From Butyrivibrio sp. MB2005 (GTDB taxonomy: Bacteria > Bacillota > Clostridia > Lachnospirales > Lachnospiraceae), in contig NZ_KE384159.1 of the NCBI RefSeq assembly GCF_000424285.1, positions 31,183-95,182 of the forward strand: DNA of 64,000 nucleotides. Direction: 5' to 3'. The notes beneath the pieces were generated by a model. That model was not told where the DNA came from. It saw only the letters and a program-made list of their open reading frames with translations, and searched no databases. Positions 31,111-40,180 of this stretch are shown piece by piece. The position numbers and the translations under genes are program-made. Position 1 is the stretch's first letter. Each line of letters starts with the position of its first letter.

Positions 31111-33075
31111 TTAACATTTCTTTCTAAAATGAAGTTGTATCGCCGGGTATGAACCAAACATGGGCTCAAAAGCATATCCTGCATTCATTAATGCAGCTCC
31201 GCTAAAGACCTGTCCGATTACATCTGCTTTCTCTCCCACATTATTTTCCGGAACCTTCTCACAGGATGAGATACAGTTATCGACCTCATACATTGCTTCA
31301 GGATCAAGATTTCTCATGCGAATGTATATAACTTCCGGATTGGCTCTCACATCGGTGACCACCAGATTAAGAAGCGCCTCGGACTTATCCTCTGACACAA
31401 ATCCCCAGGATGTGTAGTACTCTTCGTCAAGTTCATCTGACAGGCGAAGGTACATTCCCCTCTGTATCAGATCATAATATCTGTTAAAAACGTCTATCTG
31501 CCGGCGGATCATTGCCTTCTCGTCTGCACTGAGTGTCCTCGGATCAAGCTCATAGCCAAAGGTTCCCGCCATCGCAACAATTGCTCTTGTCATAAGCGGT
31601 ACTTCGCGGCCGGTCTGGTGGTTGGGCGAAGCTGACACGTGACTTCCGATCGTACTCACCGGATAACCGTAGGTTGTGCCCTTTTGTATTTTCAGACGAT
31701 TGATCGCCTCAGTGTTGTCAGAGCACCATATCTGAGGTGAGTAGAACAGGATTCCGGCATCAAACCTTCCGCCGCCACCCGAACATCCCTCAATCATCAC
31801 ATCAGGGAAACTCTCCCTTAATCTCTCCATCAGCCTGTATGAACCGAGAACAAACCTGTGGGCAACTTCTCCCTGCCTGTCTGCGGAGAGCCCTCTGGAA
31901 AAGACATTTGACAGTGATCTGTTGAAGTCCCACTTGATATAGGATATCTTAGCACTCCTAAACACCGTTGATATACTCTCATACAAATATTCTATAACCT
32001 CAGGCCTTGACATATCAAGCACCAACTGATCTCTTGCCATCACCGGCTTTCTGCCGGGATCAGTGAGCGCCCAGTCGGGATGTGCCCTGTAAAGATCAGA
32101 ATCCTCATTGACCATCTCCGGCTCAAACCACAGGCCAAATTTCATGCCAAGGCTCTCTACATGATCAGCAATGGCATCCATGCCCTTCTTTAGCTTATCC
32201 CTGTTAACTACCCAGTCTCCAAGTCCCGCGTGATCATCATACCTTGCTCCAAACCAGCCGTCATCAAGGACCAGCATCTCACAGCCCGCTTCTTTGGCAC
32301 TGTCGGCTATATCCATTATCTTGTCATCATCAAAATCAAAGTAGGTACCCTCCCAGTTATTCATAAGGACCGGGCGCTTGATATCGCGAAACTCCTTAGG
32401 GCATACATTTTCACGGATGATCCTGTGGAAGCGTAAGCTAAGCTCTGAGAGCCCATTATCTGTAAATGCCAGCATTACCTCAGGCGTCACAAACTCTTCC
32501 CCTTCGCAGAGTTTCCACAAAAAGTGATCATCCGAGATTCCACTCACAACGCGGATTGTTCCGGCCTGATCTTTTTCCACTTCCTCGGCGTGCTCTCCCG
32601 AGTACATCAACATAATTCCATAGCTCTCACCCTGCCACTCGTCCGTATTCCTGTCACAGAGGATCACAAAAGGATTGTTGTGGTGACTGCTGGTTCCCCT
32701 CTTCGAACTTATCCTGTGAATCTCATGTCCGACCCTGCACCTCTCAGGCTGTCTTTCAAAAGCATGGCGACCGTGAAAATGAATAAGGTCAAGATCCTTT
32801 CCCATTAGGTCCAGACAGGCAGATGCTGCTTTATTTAAAAAGATATCTGCGTCAGACTCATTTCTTATGACAGAATATCTTGAAATAATATCTTTCTCCT
32901 CAAATACCTGGTATGACAATACAACAAGAACCTTTGCCACCTTATCTTCAAGATATATCTTCAGAGTGTCAACCTTATCTTTCTCCGCATGTCCTCGCCG
33001 GTAAGGGGATACTGAAGATAGGGGATAAGACACATAATATCCGTGAAAATCAGATTTTTTTATACCTCCCGGCAT
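31111..33075 (-). CDS. GH36 alpha-galactosidase, N-terminus replaced
   Basis: The 654-residue frame holds the full catalytic part of a GH36 alpha-galactosidase: the nucleophile aspartate in YIKWDFNRS and acid/base aspartate in WCSDNTEA, with LDDGWFG and EGCSGGGGRFD. GH36 enzymes of this type are about 730 residues. The first 30 residues here (MPGGIKKSDFHGYYVSYPL) are antisense to an AraC-type gene, and true homology begins near DTLKIYLED. The N-terminal ~75-80 residues and the promoter were evidently removed by the deletion that also truncated the AraC gene. It may be silent or misfolded. Confidence 0.75.
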   Translation of the reverse strand: MPGGIKKSDFHGYYVSYPLSSVSPYRRGHAEKDKVDTLKIYLEDKVAKVLVVLSYQVFEEKDIISRYSVIRNESDADIFLNKAASACLDLMGKDLDLIHFHGRHAFERQPERCRVGHEIHRISSKRGTSSHHNNPFVILCDRNTDEWQGESYGIMLMYSGEHAEEVEKDQAGTIRVVSGISDDHFLWKLCEGEEFVTPEVMLAFTDNGLSELSLRFHRIIRENVCPKEFRDIKRPVLMNNWEGTYFDFDDDKIMDIADSAKEAGCEMLVLDDGWFGARYDDHAGLGDWVVNRDKLKKGMDAIADHVESLGMKFGLWFEPEMVNEDSDLYRAHPDWALTDPGRKPVMARDQLVLDMSRPEVIEYLYESISTVFRSAKISYIKWDFNRSLSNVFSRGLSADRQGEVAHRFVLGSYRLMERLRESFPDVMIEGCSGGGGRFDAGILFYSPQIWCSDNTEAINRLKIQKGTTYGYPVSTIGSHVSASPNHQTGREVPLMTRAIVAMAGTFGYELDPRTLSADEKAMIRRQIDVFNRYYDLIQRGMYLRLSDELDEEYYTSWGFVSEDKSEALLNLVVTDVRANPEVIYIRMRNLDPEAMYEVDNCISSCEKVPENNVGEKADVIGQVFSGAALMNAGYAFEPMFGSYPAIQLHFRKKC

Positions 33076-33697
33076 TTCTGCGTACTATGAAGCTGACAAA
33101 GATACACCCTGGAGCTACAGATGGCTTCACATATGAGGGACGGTGTTTCTTGCACTCCTTAAGGAAATTGGTCTTGGAGAAAACAGTCCGGTCCTTGATG
33201 TTTCATCGCCAAATAGCAGGGATGATATTTTTGGCGCATCAATCAATGAGATATTTGAAAACTATGAAAGGGAATACTATTGCATCGCAAAGATTTATGA
33301 AATGATGGATTTCCTGAGAAAAGAACATAGCCATATCGACGAAGCATCAGCAGAAAGCCAGCAGCTAAAATATATGCGAACCGTGATCAAATATATACAG
33401 CTGAAATTTTCAGAACAGATTACCATGGAAAATATCGCAGGTATCTGCGGTCTTAACAGAAGTTATCTTTCTCGCCTTTTTCATGATGCCACAGGTTATA
33501 CAATAAAAGGATATCTGCAGACTTATCGCATGCAGACAGCCCAGAAGATGCTGAGGGAATCAGATCTCTCCATAAGTTATATAGGTAACGCTGTTGGTTA
33601 CGTTGATATCTTTACCTTTTCCAAGGCATTTAAAAAGCACACAGGTTGCTCTCCCAGTAGCTACAGAGAAAATGGTTCCGCTGCATTAGCCAACTAG
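32988..33697 (+). pseudogene. AraC-family regulator, truncated and interrupted
   Basis: The plus strand reads HVLAGKGILKIGDKTHNI, the cupin start of an AraC regulator. A frameshift in the T7 run at 33055-33061 leads to IPPGISAYYEADKDTPWSYR. A TGA at 33134-33136 stops the frame, which then continues GTVFLALLKEIGL to a complete AraC helix-turn-helix (FSEQITMENIAGICGLNRSY and GYVDIFTFSKAFKKHTG). The first ~25 residues are lost at the junction with the GH36 gene. This was evidently the divergent regulator of the galactosidase. Confidence 0.75.
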
Positions 33698-33969
33698 TCT
33701 GTAAGTTGTGCATTTTCTTCTTTCCAGCACTTGTCCCAATACTGCCTATCCCCCAACAGTGTTTTATGCTTTTTATGTCTTTTATCCGCCATGTATCGCA
33801 TTCACAATCTCAATTTAAGCAAAGAATCAGTATTCATTTGAATCCACTTACAGTTCTTTTGACAGTAATATAAAGCCTTCATCTGCAGCAGGCTTTCATC
33901 ACTCGCAATGCGTGTTTTTATATGTAATCAAAAAGGGTGTCCACACTTGAACTCCCTTTTCCACATTCC
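33698..33969. other. Gene-poor stretch with short coding fragments
   Basis: On the minus strand ADKRHKKHKTLLGDRQYWDK and SLLQMKALYYCQKNCKWIQM can be read in different frames, each under 45 codons and without a proper ribosome-binding site. I take these as remnants. Nothing regulatory stands out. Confidence 0.3.
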
Positions 33970-35034
33970 TTATTCCATATAGCTTTCCTCCAGAATTCTC
34001 AGTCCTTCCTTATAATCCTGTCCCAAAACTTCCTGTGTCTTTTGGAAGTCATACTTCTCATGTAGTCTGTCATGAACCTTTAAGAACTCTTTCTTTCCGT
34101 ATTTCCTTATATATAATGCCTGAGCCTTTGCTGCATTTGCTCCGTCATTTGATGGAATATAGAATCCTTTATTGCATTTTTCGAGCTCATCACACTCATA
34201 ACATCCGTCCAAATCTTTTTCCTTACAGCATTTAACATTCGGACATATTCTGTCCTCAGCACAGGTAGCAAAAGAGCAGACATTGTACTTCGTTCTGCAG
34301 GATCCGCACCACTCTGAAAGGAAACAGTGATTACAGGAAAAGCCACAATAAGCAACAGGATCAACACCCTTTCGTACTATCTTGCAGAGTTTATTCTTGA
34401 TGCGGCGCATGGCTTCGATATGCATGATCCAGTGACGACTAAATGGCATCTGAATCAGTCCTTTTATATCCTTTCCGCACCAGTAATCAATCAGCCAAAA
34501 GGCATTCTCATTCTCACTGACACATTTACTCTGGATAAGTTTTTCCTTTACATCGCCGCCGAATTTTTGCTTTAAATCCTTGTATGTCAGATTTCCAAGA
34601 ATCTGATCCGTAGACTCCTTTACAGCTTTTACATACAGATATAGTTCTTTAATATTCAGTTTTTCTGATAATTCTGCAATCTCGTTTCCCTGAAGTTCAT
34701 TACCCGTAGTAATAATAGGTGCGCCAATGCGATTATGAAAGTCATTTGTAAAAAGGATTTGACTATCCCCTGCTATCATCTCATGGGCAACTATATCTTC
34801 AATCCTGAAAATATGCCAGATAGAATAGGCAAGGGTTTTACTGTGATATCCATCTGCACCCACAAAAGGCATTTTGGCAAAGGCCTCATCCGGGTATCCA
34901 CTCACAATCTGAGTAATCTGCTCAAACATTTCCTCGCGGAAAGCCAAAAGCTTCTTTATAGCATCTTTAAAGGTTGCTTCCTTCGTCAGCAATTTCTGTA
35001 TTTCTTTATTGTTTTCTGACCATGATTTGTCCAT
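33970..35034 (-). CDS. DinB-like / DUF3795 fusion protein
   Basis: A 354-residue protein. The N-terminal part (about 20-215) is a DinB/YfiT-like four-helix bundle with metal-ligand-type histidines (LAYSIWHIFRIEDI, SRHWIMHIEAMRR). The C-terminal part (about 225-350) is a cysteine-rich DUF3795 domain with VAYCGFSCNHCF, CGSCR and further paired cysteines, likely binding metal. The fusion suggests a thiol- or metal-linked enzyme; function is unknown. It is the last accessory gene before the conserved ribosomal block and is preceded by copy 5 of the short repeat. Confidence 0.75.
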   Translation of the reverse strand: MDKSWSENNKEIQKLLTKEATFKDAIKKLLAFREEMFEQITQIVSGYPDEAFAKMPFVGADGYHSKTLAYSIWHIFRIEDIVAHEMIAGDSQILFTNDFHNRIGAPIITTGNELQGNEIAELSEKLNIKELYLYVKAVKESTDQILGNLTYKDLKQKFGGDVKEKLIQSKCVSENENAFWLIDYWCGKDIKGLIQMPFSRHWIMHIEAMRRIKNKLCKIVRKGVDPVAYCGFSCNHCFLSEWCGSCRTKYNVCSFATCAEDRICPNVKCCKEKDLDGCYECDELEKCNKGFYIPSNDGANAAKAQALYIRKYGKKEFLKVHDRLHEKYDFQKTQEVLGQDYKEGLRILEESYME

Positions 35035-35148
35035 AATCTATCTTCTCTCATCGGTTAATCCAGCATTATTATTCCATTGTTCTTTCTTACATTTTAATAA
35101 AGTCATATTAAAATAGGCAAGCCTTATCCTTAATCTTTAAGCCCAAAA

Positions 35149-35179
35149 GTGGACCACTAACCCTGTCCCCAGGGACCAT
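35149..35179 (-). repeat. 3'-end repeat, copy 5 (island boundary)
   Basis: Plus strand GTGGACCACTAACCCTGTCC then CCAGGGACCAT. The inner CCCTG/CAGGG can pair. It sits 52 bases beyond the rpsI terminator, exactly where the conserved block gives way to the accessory region. Confidence 0.65.
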
Positions 35180-35230
35180 TACGGTACAAAATTTTCTGCG
35201 GTTCACCACAACTGAATACAATTATAGATA

Positions 35231-35267
35231 AAAGAAAAACCCCAGAAACACTGAGTTTCTGAGGTTT
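35231..35267 (-). terminator. Terminator of rplM-rpsI
   Basis: On the minus strand AAACCTCAGAAAC pairs with GTTTCTGGGGTTT over a short loop, followed by TTCTTTT. It lies 27 bases after the rpsI stop. Confidence 0.85.
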
Positions 35268-35293
35268 GTAAATTCTTTTTGAATCTCGAAAGA

Positions 35294-35692
35294 TTATCTC
35301 TTTGAGAACTGAGGAGCACGACGAGCCTTTTTGAGACCGTACTTCTTTCTCTCCTTCATTCTAGGATCACGTGTAAGGTATCCAGCCTTCTTAAGTGCAG
35401 GTCTGTACTCTTCTGCATCAGCCTGAAGAAGTGCTCTTGAGATACCGTGACGGATTGCACCAGCCTGACCTGTTGTGCCGCCACCGCGAACTGTTACGTT
35501 AACATCGAACTTGTCAAGTGTCTCTGTAAGAACGAGAGGCTGACGAACAATAACCTTGAGAGTCTCAAGTCCAAGATACTCATCGATGTTTCTCTTGTTG
35601 ATAGTGATATTTCCCTTACCGGGTGTAAGATAAACTCTGGCGATAGACTTCTTTCTTCTACCTGTGCCATAGAAACTTGCTGCTTTAGCCAT
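35294..35692 (-). CDS. rpsI: Ribosomal protein S9
   Basis: A 132-residue S9 with the typical [14 protein letters not shown] start and the basic C-terminal tail [12 protein letters not shown] whose last arginine reaches the P-site tRNA. It lies 20 bases after rplM in the standard rplM-rpsI pair. The ATG at 35692 has GGAGAATTTGAAA upstream. A strong terminator follows. Confidence 0.98.
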   Translation of the reverse strand: MAKAASFYGTGRRKKSIARVYLTPGKGNITINKRNIDEYLGLETLKVIVRQPLVLTETLDKFDVNVTVRGGGTTGQAGAIRHGISRALLQADAEEYRPALKKAGYLTRDPRMKERKKYGLKKARRAPQFSKR

Positions 35693-35712
35693 TTTCAAAT
35701 TCTCCTTTCAGA

Positions 35713-36141
35713 TTAGAATGTAAGTACTTCAGGCTTCTGAGCTGCGTGCTCGTGCTCAGGACCTGCATATACATGAAGCTTTGTGTACATCTGTCTGCCA
35801 AGAGAACCCTTGGGAAGCATTCCCTTTACAGCATGCTCGATAACACGCTCCGGGTGTGTCTCCATCATCTGACGAAGAGTGAACTCCTTGTGGTGTCCAA
35901 CGTAATCAGTGTGGTGCCAGTACATCTTCTGGTCCATCTTCTTACCTGTAACCTTGATCTTATCAGCATTGATAACGATTACATAATCACCTGTATCAAT
36001 GTTAGGTGTATAAATCGGCTTGTTCTTTCCTCTAAGTACGTTAGCTACGTTAGAAGCAAGACGACCGAGTGTCATATCAGTTGCGTCTACAACATACCAT
36101 TTCTTCTCAACAGTAGAAGCAGTAGGCATATATGTCTTCAT
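35713..36141 (-). CDS. rplM: Ribosomal protein L13
   Basis: A 142-residue L13 ([29 protein letters not shown]). It is an early-assembling 50S protein. GGAGGTAATAAAT before the ATG at 36141 fixes the start. The promoter is at 36282-36311 and the leader of about 130 bases contains a GGTG/CACC hairpin, possibly an L13-type autoregulatory leader. Confidence 0.98.
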   Translation of the reverse strand: MKTYMPTASTVEKKWYVVDATDMTLGRLASNVANVLRGKNKPIYTPNIDTGDYVIVINADKIKVTGKKMDQKMYWHHTDYVGHHKEFTLRQMMETHPERVIEHAVKGMLPKGSLGRQMYTKLHVYAGPEHEHAAQKPEVLTF

Positions 36142-36275
36142 ATTTATTACCTCCATAACCAGTTAATAAGTAAAAACTCTGGTGCGAAGGACCCTTCACC
36201 TGATCCATCCGCTATATGATATATGATGCACGCCTCATTACTTACCGGGATAATTCAGCGATTATCGTCACACAG
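36142..36275 (-). ncRNA. rplM 5' leader, possible L13 leader
   Basis: The transcript from the promoter at 36282-36311 has about 130 untranslated bases. It contains GGTGAAGG/CCTTCGCACC (near 36181-36200), an imperfect hairpin about 40 bases before the ribosome-binding site. L13 leaders are known in Firmicutes; membership here is only a suggestion. Confidence 0.35.
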
Positions 36276-36281
36276 TCATAT

Positions 36282-36311
36282 ATTATATGCTCATTTTGTC
36301 GAATTTGTCAA
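36282..36311 (-). promoter_or_regulatory. Promoter of rplM-rpsI
   Basis: On the minus strand TTGACA (36306-36311) and TATAAT (36282-36287) with 18 bases between them, both consensus. It straddles the truA stop at 36291, so rplM-rpsI can be expressed independently of the ecf-truA transcript. Confidence 0.8.
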
Positions 36312-37118
36312 TACGAAACCATCTGGAAATTCATATTTTACCAAAAAAAGTCCCTGTGGCGGTGCCGTAGGTCCTGCCTTGGTTCTGTCGCAGGCTTCTA
36401 TAATATCCTTTACCGCTTCGGGAGCTATTTTCCCTCTGCCAACTTCCATGAGTGTACCGGCAATTATACGCACCATATTGTACAAGAATCCATTGCCGAC
36501 AACTTTAATAGAAATTATATCACCATCTCTAACGACATCGACAGATTTAATTGTTCTCACATGAGTAAGGGCCTGAGATCCTGAAGCACAAAAGCTGGAA
36601 AAATCATGCTCACCTTCCATGTATTTTCCTGCATCATTCATCAGCTTTTCGTCTAAATCATAGCTGCAATACCAATAATACAGTCTTTTTGTGGGGATAG
36701 GTAGCTTAGTATTGAGTATTCTGTATTCGTAGGTCTTTTCAGATATGCATTTTCTAGGATGAAAATCGCCCGGAACCTCAAAGGATTCCATTATTCTTAT
36801 ATCGTCAGGAAGTTTACTGTTTAACGCCATATAAAAACTCTCTGCAGGGACTGTTGAAGCTGTATCAAAAACAACCACATTACCATAGGCATGTACCCCG
36901 GCATCAGTTCTACTGGCTCCAATAACCTCAGTTTTTTCTCCGGTCAGCTTCTCAATAGCTGTGTTGATGGTTCCTTCAATGGTATTGGCATTCTCAAGAT
37001 ATGCAAAGCCACTGTACGCACTGCCATCGTAAGCTACTTTGAGGAGTATCCTTCTTTTTACCGGCATTGCTTTCTCTATTTTATTTTCACTTCCTAAATG
37101 AGTATTTTCTTTTTCCAT
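36291..37118 (-). CDS. truA: tRNA pseudouridine synthase A
   Basis: A 275-residue TruA with the catalytic aspartate in GASRTDAGVHA and the conserved KTYEYRI and VGNGFLYNMVRI segments. It makes pseudouridine at positions 38-40 of the tRNA anticodon stem. The start at 37118 follows the ecfT stop by three bases; an internal ATG 17 codons later (MPVKRRILLKVAYDG) would fit the usual family length and cannot be excluded. In Firmicutes truA normally follows ecfT, as here. Confidence 0.97.
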   Translation of the reverse strand: MEKENTHLGSENKIEKAMPVKRRILLKVAYDGSAYSGFAYLENANTIEGTINTAIEKLTGEKTEVIGASRTDAGVHAYGNVVVFDTASTVPAESFYMALNSKLPDDIRIMESFEVPGDFHPRKCISEKTYEYRILNTKLPIPTKRLYYWYCSYDLDEKLMNDAGKYMEGEHDFSSFCASGSQALTHVRTIKSVDVVRDGDIISIKVVGNGFLYNMVRIIAGTLMEVGRGKIAPEAVKDIIEACDRTKAGPTAPPQGLFLVKYEFPDGFVLTNSTK

Positions 37119-37121
37119 TTA

Positions 37122-37925
37122 TCAGAACAGTATTTTCCCTAATAAAATGCAAAGTGCCATGTACAAAATAACTATAAGATAGGCTATAACGTCTCTCTTT
37201 TTATAGATAAGAGGCTTCATTTTGGTTCTGCCTTCGCCGCCGCGGTAACATCTGGCTTCCATAGCCATAGCAAGGTCATTTGCCCTTCTAAAAGCTGAAA
37301 TAAAAAGCGGTACAAGAAGCGGAATAAGACTTTTTGCCCTGTTCATGATTGATCCGCTCTCAAAGTCGGCTCCTCTTGCTATCTGTGCCTTCATGATCTT
37401 GTCAGTCTCTTCAAGCAAAATTGGAATGAATCTGAGGGCAATCGCCATCATCATAGCAATCTCATGAACCGGAACATGCAGTCTTTTCAACGGATTCATA
37501 AGCTTTTCAAGTCCGTCAGTAAGCTGATTGGGCGTAGTAGTAAGCGTCATTATAGACGAACCTGTTATCAGAAAAACCAGTCTGATTCCCATCAGAATCG
37601 CTGTCCTAATACCTTCTCTTGTAATCTTCAGTACCCAGAATTCAAATATCGGCTCTCCCGGCGTCAAAAAAAGGTTAAAGACCATTGTTATTACCAGGAG
37701 CATATAAATAGCCTTCATGCCCTTAAAAATGAATTTTACAGGCACTCTGCTGAGTTTTATAGCCATTATAAGAAATGCTGCGGCAACAACATATCCTATG
37801 TAATTATCAATAATAAAAAGGGATATTATAAACAGTAACGTAGCCATTATCTTGACACGGGGGTCAAGTCTGTGGATACATGAATCAGTCTGATAATATT
37901 GCCCTAACGTGATGTCTCTTAGCAT
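37122..37925 (-). CDS. ecfT: ECF transporter transmembrane protein EcfT
   Basis: A 267-residue membrane protein with five or six helices, a C-terminal cytoplasmic coupling region containing IARGADFE and AMEARCYRGG (the two Ala-Arg-Gly-type motifs that bind the ATPases). EcfT links the EcfA1/A2 ATPases to interchangeable vitamin-binding S components, which are encoded elsewhere. The order ecfA1-ecfA2-ecfT-truA is the standard one. Confidence 0.97.
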   Translation of the reverse strand: MLRDITLGQYYQTDSCIHRLDPRVKIMATLLFIISLFIIDNYIGYVVAAAFLIMAIKLSRVPVKFIFKGMKAIYMLLVITMVFNLFLTPGEPIFEFWVLKITREGIRTAILMGIRLVFLITGSSIMTLTTTPNQLTDGLEKLMNPLKRLHVPVHEIAMMMAIALRFIPILLEETDKIMKAQIARGADFESGSIMNRAKSLIPLLVPLFISAFRRANDLAMAMEARCYRGGEGRTKMKPLIYKKRDVIAYLIVILYMALCILLGKILF

Positions 37926-37976
37926 CTGGTTTCATTTCTCCAAATTCCAGGAATTTATGTATCTTATCGCAGCAAA

Positions 37977-38822
37977 CTATCCGAATACTCTCATAATCTC
38001 ATCAGCTGCTTCTTTTATGGTGGTAACATCTGTATTTACCGGAATCCCGGCCTTACTAAGCTCCTGCATGACATAGGTTACCTGCGGTGCTGCAAGACCT
38101 ATTTTTTCAAGCTCCTCATAATATGCAAAAACCTTCTTGGGCTCATCATCAAGGAAAACCTCTCCCTTATTCATGACAATGATTCGCTCGACGTAATCAG
38201 CAACATCCTCCATACTGTGAGATACAAGTATTACCGTAATGCCCATAGTGTCATGAAGCTTCTTAATAAGTCCAAGTATTTCCTCTCGTCCCTTTGGATC
38301 AAGGCCCGCCGTAGGTTCATCAAGAATCAAAACGTCAGGCTTCATTGCCAGTACTCCTGCAATGGCTACACGTCTTTTCTGACCACCTGACAGGTCAAAT
38401 GGCGACTGATAAAAATACTCATCCGGAAGTCCCACCTGTTTCAAAGCTTCATATGCTCTAAGCTCGACTTCTTTCTTGGAAAGCCCGAGATTCTTAGGTC
38501 CAAAGCAAACATCTGAAAAGCAGTCAACCTCGAAAAGCTGATGCTCCGGATACTGGAAAACAAGTCCTACTCTGGCGCGAAGCTTCTTTTTATCATAATC
38601 ATCATCGCTTATATCCTTGCCATCAAAGAAAACTGATCCCGAGGTAGGCTTAACAAGTCCGTTCATGTGCTGAATCAGCGTAGATTTTCCTGAACCTGTA
38701 TGGCCTATAAGCCCAATAAACTGACCGTCAGGTATCTGAAGGCAAACATCCTTCAGGGCTGTATGTGCCATGGCGGTATCAGCGTCATATATGTAATTTA
38801 CATGATCAAGAATAATTGACAT
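37977..38822 (-). CDS. ecfA2: ECF transporter ATPase EcfA2
   Basis: A 281-residue ABC ATPase: Walker A GHTGSGKST, Q-loop VFQYPEHQLF, signature LSGGQKRRVA, Walker B VLILDEPTAGLD and the H-loop in VSHSMED. The YPEHQLF form of the Q-loop marks EcfA2. It pairs with EcfA1 on the membrane to energise vitamin uptake. Confidence 0.97.
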   Translation of the reverse strand: MSIILDHVNYIYDADTAMAHTALKDVCLQIPDGQFIGLIGHTGSGKSTLIQHMNGLVKPTSGSVFFDGKDISDDDYDKKKLRARVGLVFQYPEHQLFEVDCFSDVCFGPKNLGLSKKEVELRAYEALKQVGLPDEYFYQSPFDLSGGQKRRVAIAGVLAMKPDVLILDEPTAGLDPKGREEILGLIKKLHDTMGITVILVSHSMEDVADYVERIIVMNKGEVFLDDEPKKVFAYYEELEKIGLAAPQVTYVMQELSKAGIPVNTDVTTIKEAADEIMRVFG

Positions 38823-38877
38823 CTTATACTCTCTATTTAATAATTAAAGCCCTTTTAAAGGCGTCATTTGCTCATTT

Positions 38878-39741
38878 TTAATATCTAAGTCCTTTAATGG
38901 CATTTACAAGCTCATCCTTGCTTAAAATGCCATCAGGGATGTTCAGACCGCGTTTCTTAAGCTCATAAGCTAAAAGTGTGACCTGCGGAACACCAAGTCT
39001 AAGTTCTTTAAGTCTGTCCACCTGTGAAAATATCGCTCTTGGTGTACCCTGCATTTCAATATGTCCCTTATCCATTACAAAAACTCTGTCAGAATAGATT
39101 ACTTCCTCCATGTAATGAGTGATAAGGATTATTGTTATGCCTTCAACCTGATTAAGTGCTCTTGCAGCCCTGATTACATCCTTTCGTCCATTTGGATCGA
39201 GCATGGCGGTAGGTTCATCAAGAATAATACATTTGGGGTGCATGGCTATAACACCGGCGATTGATACTCTCTGCTTCTGACCACCTGAAAGGTGATTAGG
39301 TGAGTGCTTCCTGAATTCATACATCCCTACTGTTTTAAGGCTCTCTTCTACCCTCTCCCAGATCTCAGCAGTGGGAATCCCCATATTTTCAGGTCCAAAT
39401 CCCACATCCTCTTCAACTATCTGTCCGATTATCTGATTGTCAGGGTTCTGGAAAACCATTCCTGCTTCCTGCCTGATATCCCAGACATTATCTGCATCCA
39501 TGGTATCCATTCCGTCAACCCAAACTGTTCCCTCTGTGGGTGATAAAAGCGCATTAAAATGCTTGGCAAGTGTCGATTTGCCTGAGCCATTATGGCCAAG
39601 TATTGAGATAAACTCACCGGGCTTAACCTCAAGGCTTGTATTATCAATGGCTGTGGTTATACCTTCAACGTTGCCTTCTTCATCTCGCCTTATATATTCA
39701 AATGTCAGATTTTCAGCTTTAAGCATGTTTTCTGAGCTCAT
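38878..39741 (-). CDS. ecfA1: ECF transporter ATPase EcfA1
   Basis: A 287-residue ABC ATPase: Walker [11 protein letters not shown]-loop [11 protein letters not shown] (the NPDNQ form marks EcfA1), signature LSGGQKQRV, Walker [12 protein letters not shown] and H-loop ITHYMEE. It is the first gene of the ecf-truA transcript; a leftward TATAAT is seen at 39794-39799 without a strong -35. Confidence 0.97.
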   Translation of the reverse strand: MSSENMLKAENLTFEYIRRDEEGNVEGITTAIDNTSLEVKPGEFISILGHNGSGKSTLAKHFNALLSPTEGTVWVDGMDTMDADNVWDIRQEAGMVFQNPDNQIIGQIVEEDVGFGPENMGIPTAEIWERVEESLKTVGMYEFRKHSPNHLSGGQKQRVSIAGVIAMHPKCIILDEPTAMLDPNGRKDVIRAARALNQVEGITIILITHYMEEVIYSDRVFVMDKGHIEMQGTPRAIFSQVDRLKELRLGVPQVTLLAYELKKRGLNIPDGILSKDELVNAIKGLRY

Positions 39742-39932
39742 TTTTCCTCTTTTACTGTAACTATGCCTTTTTGTCGTATATCCTATCCATTTTATTATAT
39801 GAAGTTGCTAAAAACAAGCGCAACTAAGCTATCTCATGATATTTTTGAGTCATCAGTTCCTATATTAGCCGGATTACTTTTAATAATCATGAAAATGTTT
39901 TATTGGTAACAGAATTCTGCTACAATTACCAT

Positions 39933-40097
39933 ATGCTTAGAGATTATTTTAAACAACTAATTATCATAATAGTTCTGATTGCGGCTTGTGCCATAATCGC
40001 CAGAGTTATGAACGGAGGAGAGACTCTCGCGGAATATGCTGCAAAACATCCGGATAAAGCCTACAGCACACAAGCAGAAGAAGTTATCGACAATTAA
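39933..40097 (+). CDS. Small single-helix membrane protein, probably leaderless
   Basis: A 54-residue protein: MLRDYFKQ, one membrane helix (LIIIIVLIAACAIIARVM) and an acidic tail (HPDKAYSTQAEEVIDN). There is no Shine-Dalgarno site, but an extended -10 TGCTACAAT ends at 39926, six bases before the ATG, so the transcript would begin at or next to the start codon. It is the only rightward gene in the 33-57 kb part of the window, divergent from ecfA1 and followed by a tandem repeat and the shared terminator of rplQ. It could be a real small protein; function unknown. Confidence 0.5.
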   Translation: MLRDYFKQLIIIIVLIAACAIIARVMNGGETLAEYAAKHPDKAYSTQAEEVIDN

Positions 40098-40175
40098 GTC
40101 GAATAGTGCTTTCTATAGATGATTAAATCGAACAATGCTTTCTATCGACAATTAAATCGGCTAATACTTTTTTAG
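40089..40175. repeat. Three-unit 29-bp tandem repeat
   Basis: Units start at 40089, 40118 and 40147 (GACAATTAAGTCGAATAGTG and variants) with a constant 29-base period and several substitutions between units. The first unit includes the stop of the small membrane protein gene. It lies between that gene and the rplQ terminator. Confidence 0.75.
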
Positions 40176-40180
40176 ACGTA

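Noticed and set aside
32913-33305. 130-codon rightward frame
   Set aside because: It is antisense to GH36 at its start and then runs through the AraC cupin and out of frame. It is not a separate gene.
40089-40175. Possible mini CRISPR array
   Set aside because: The 29-base units are directly adjacent with no spacers, differ by several bases, and no cas genes are present.
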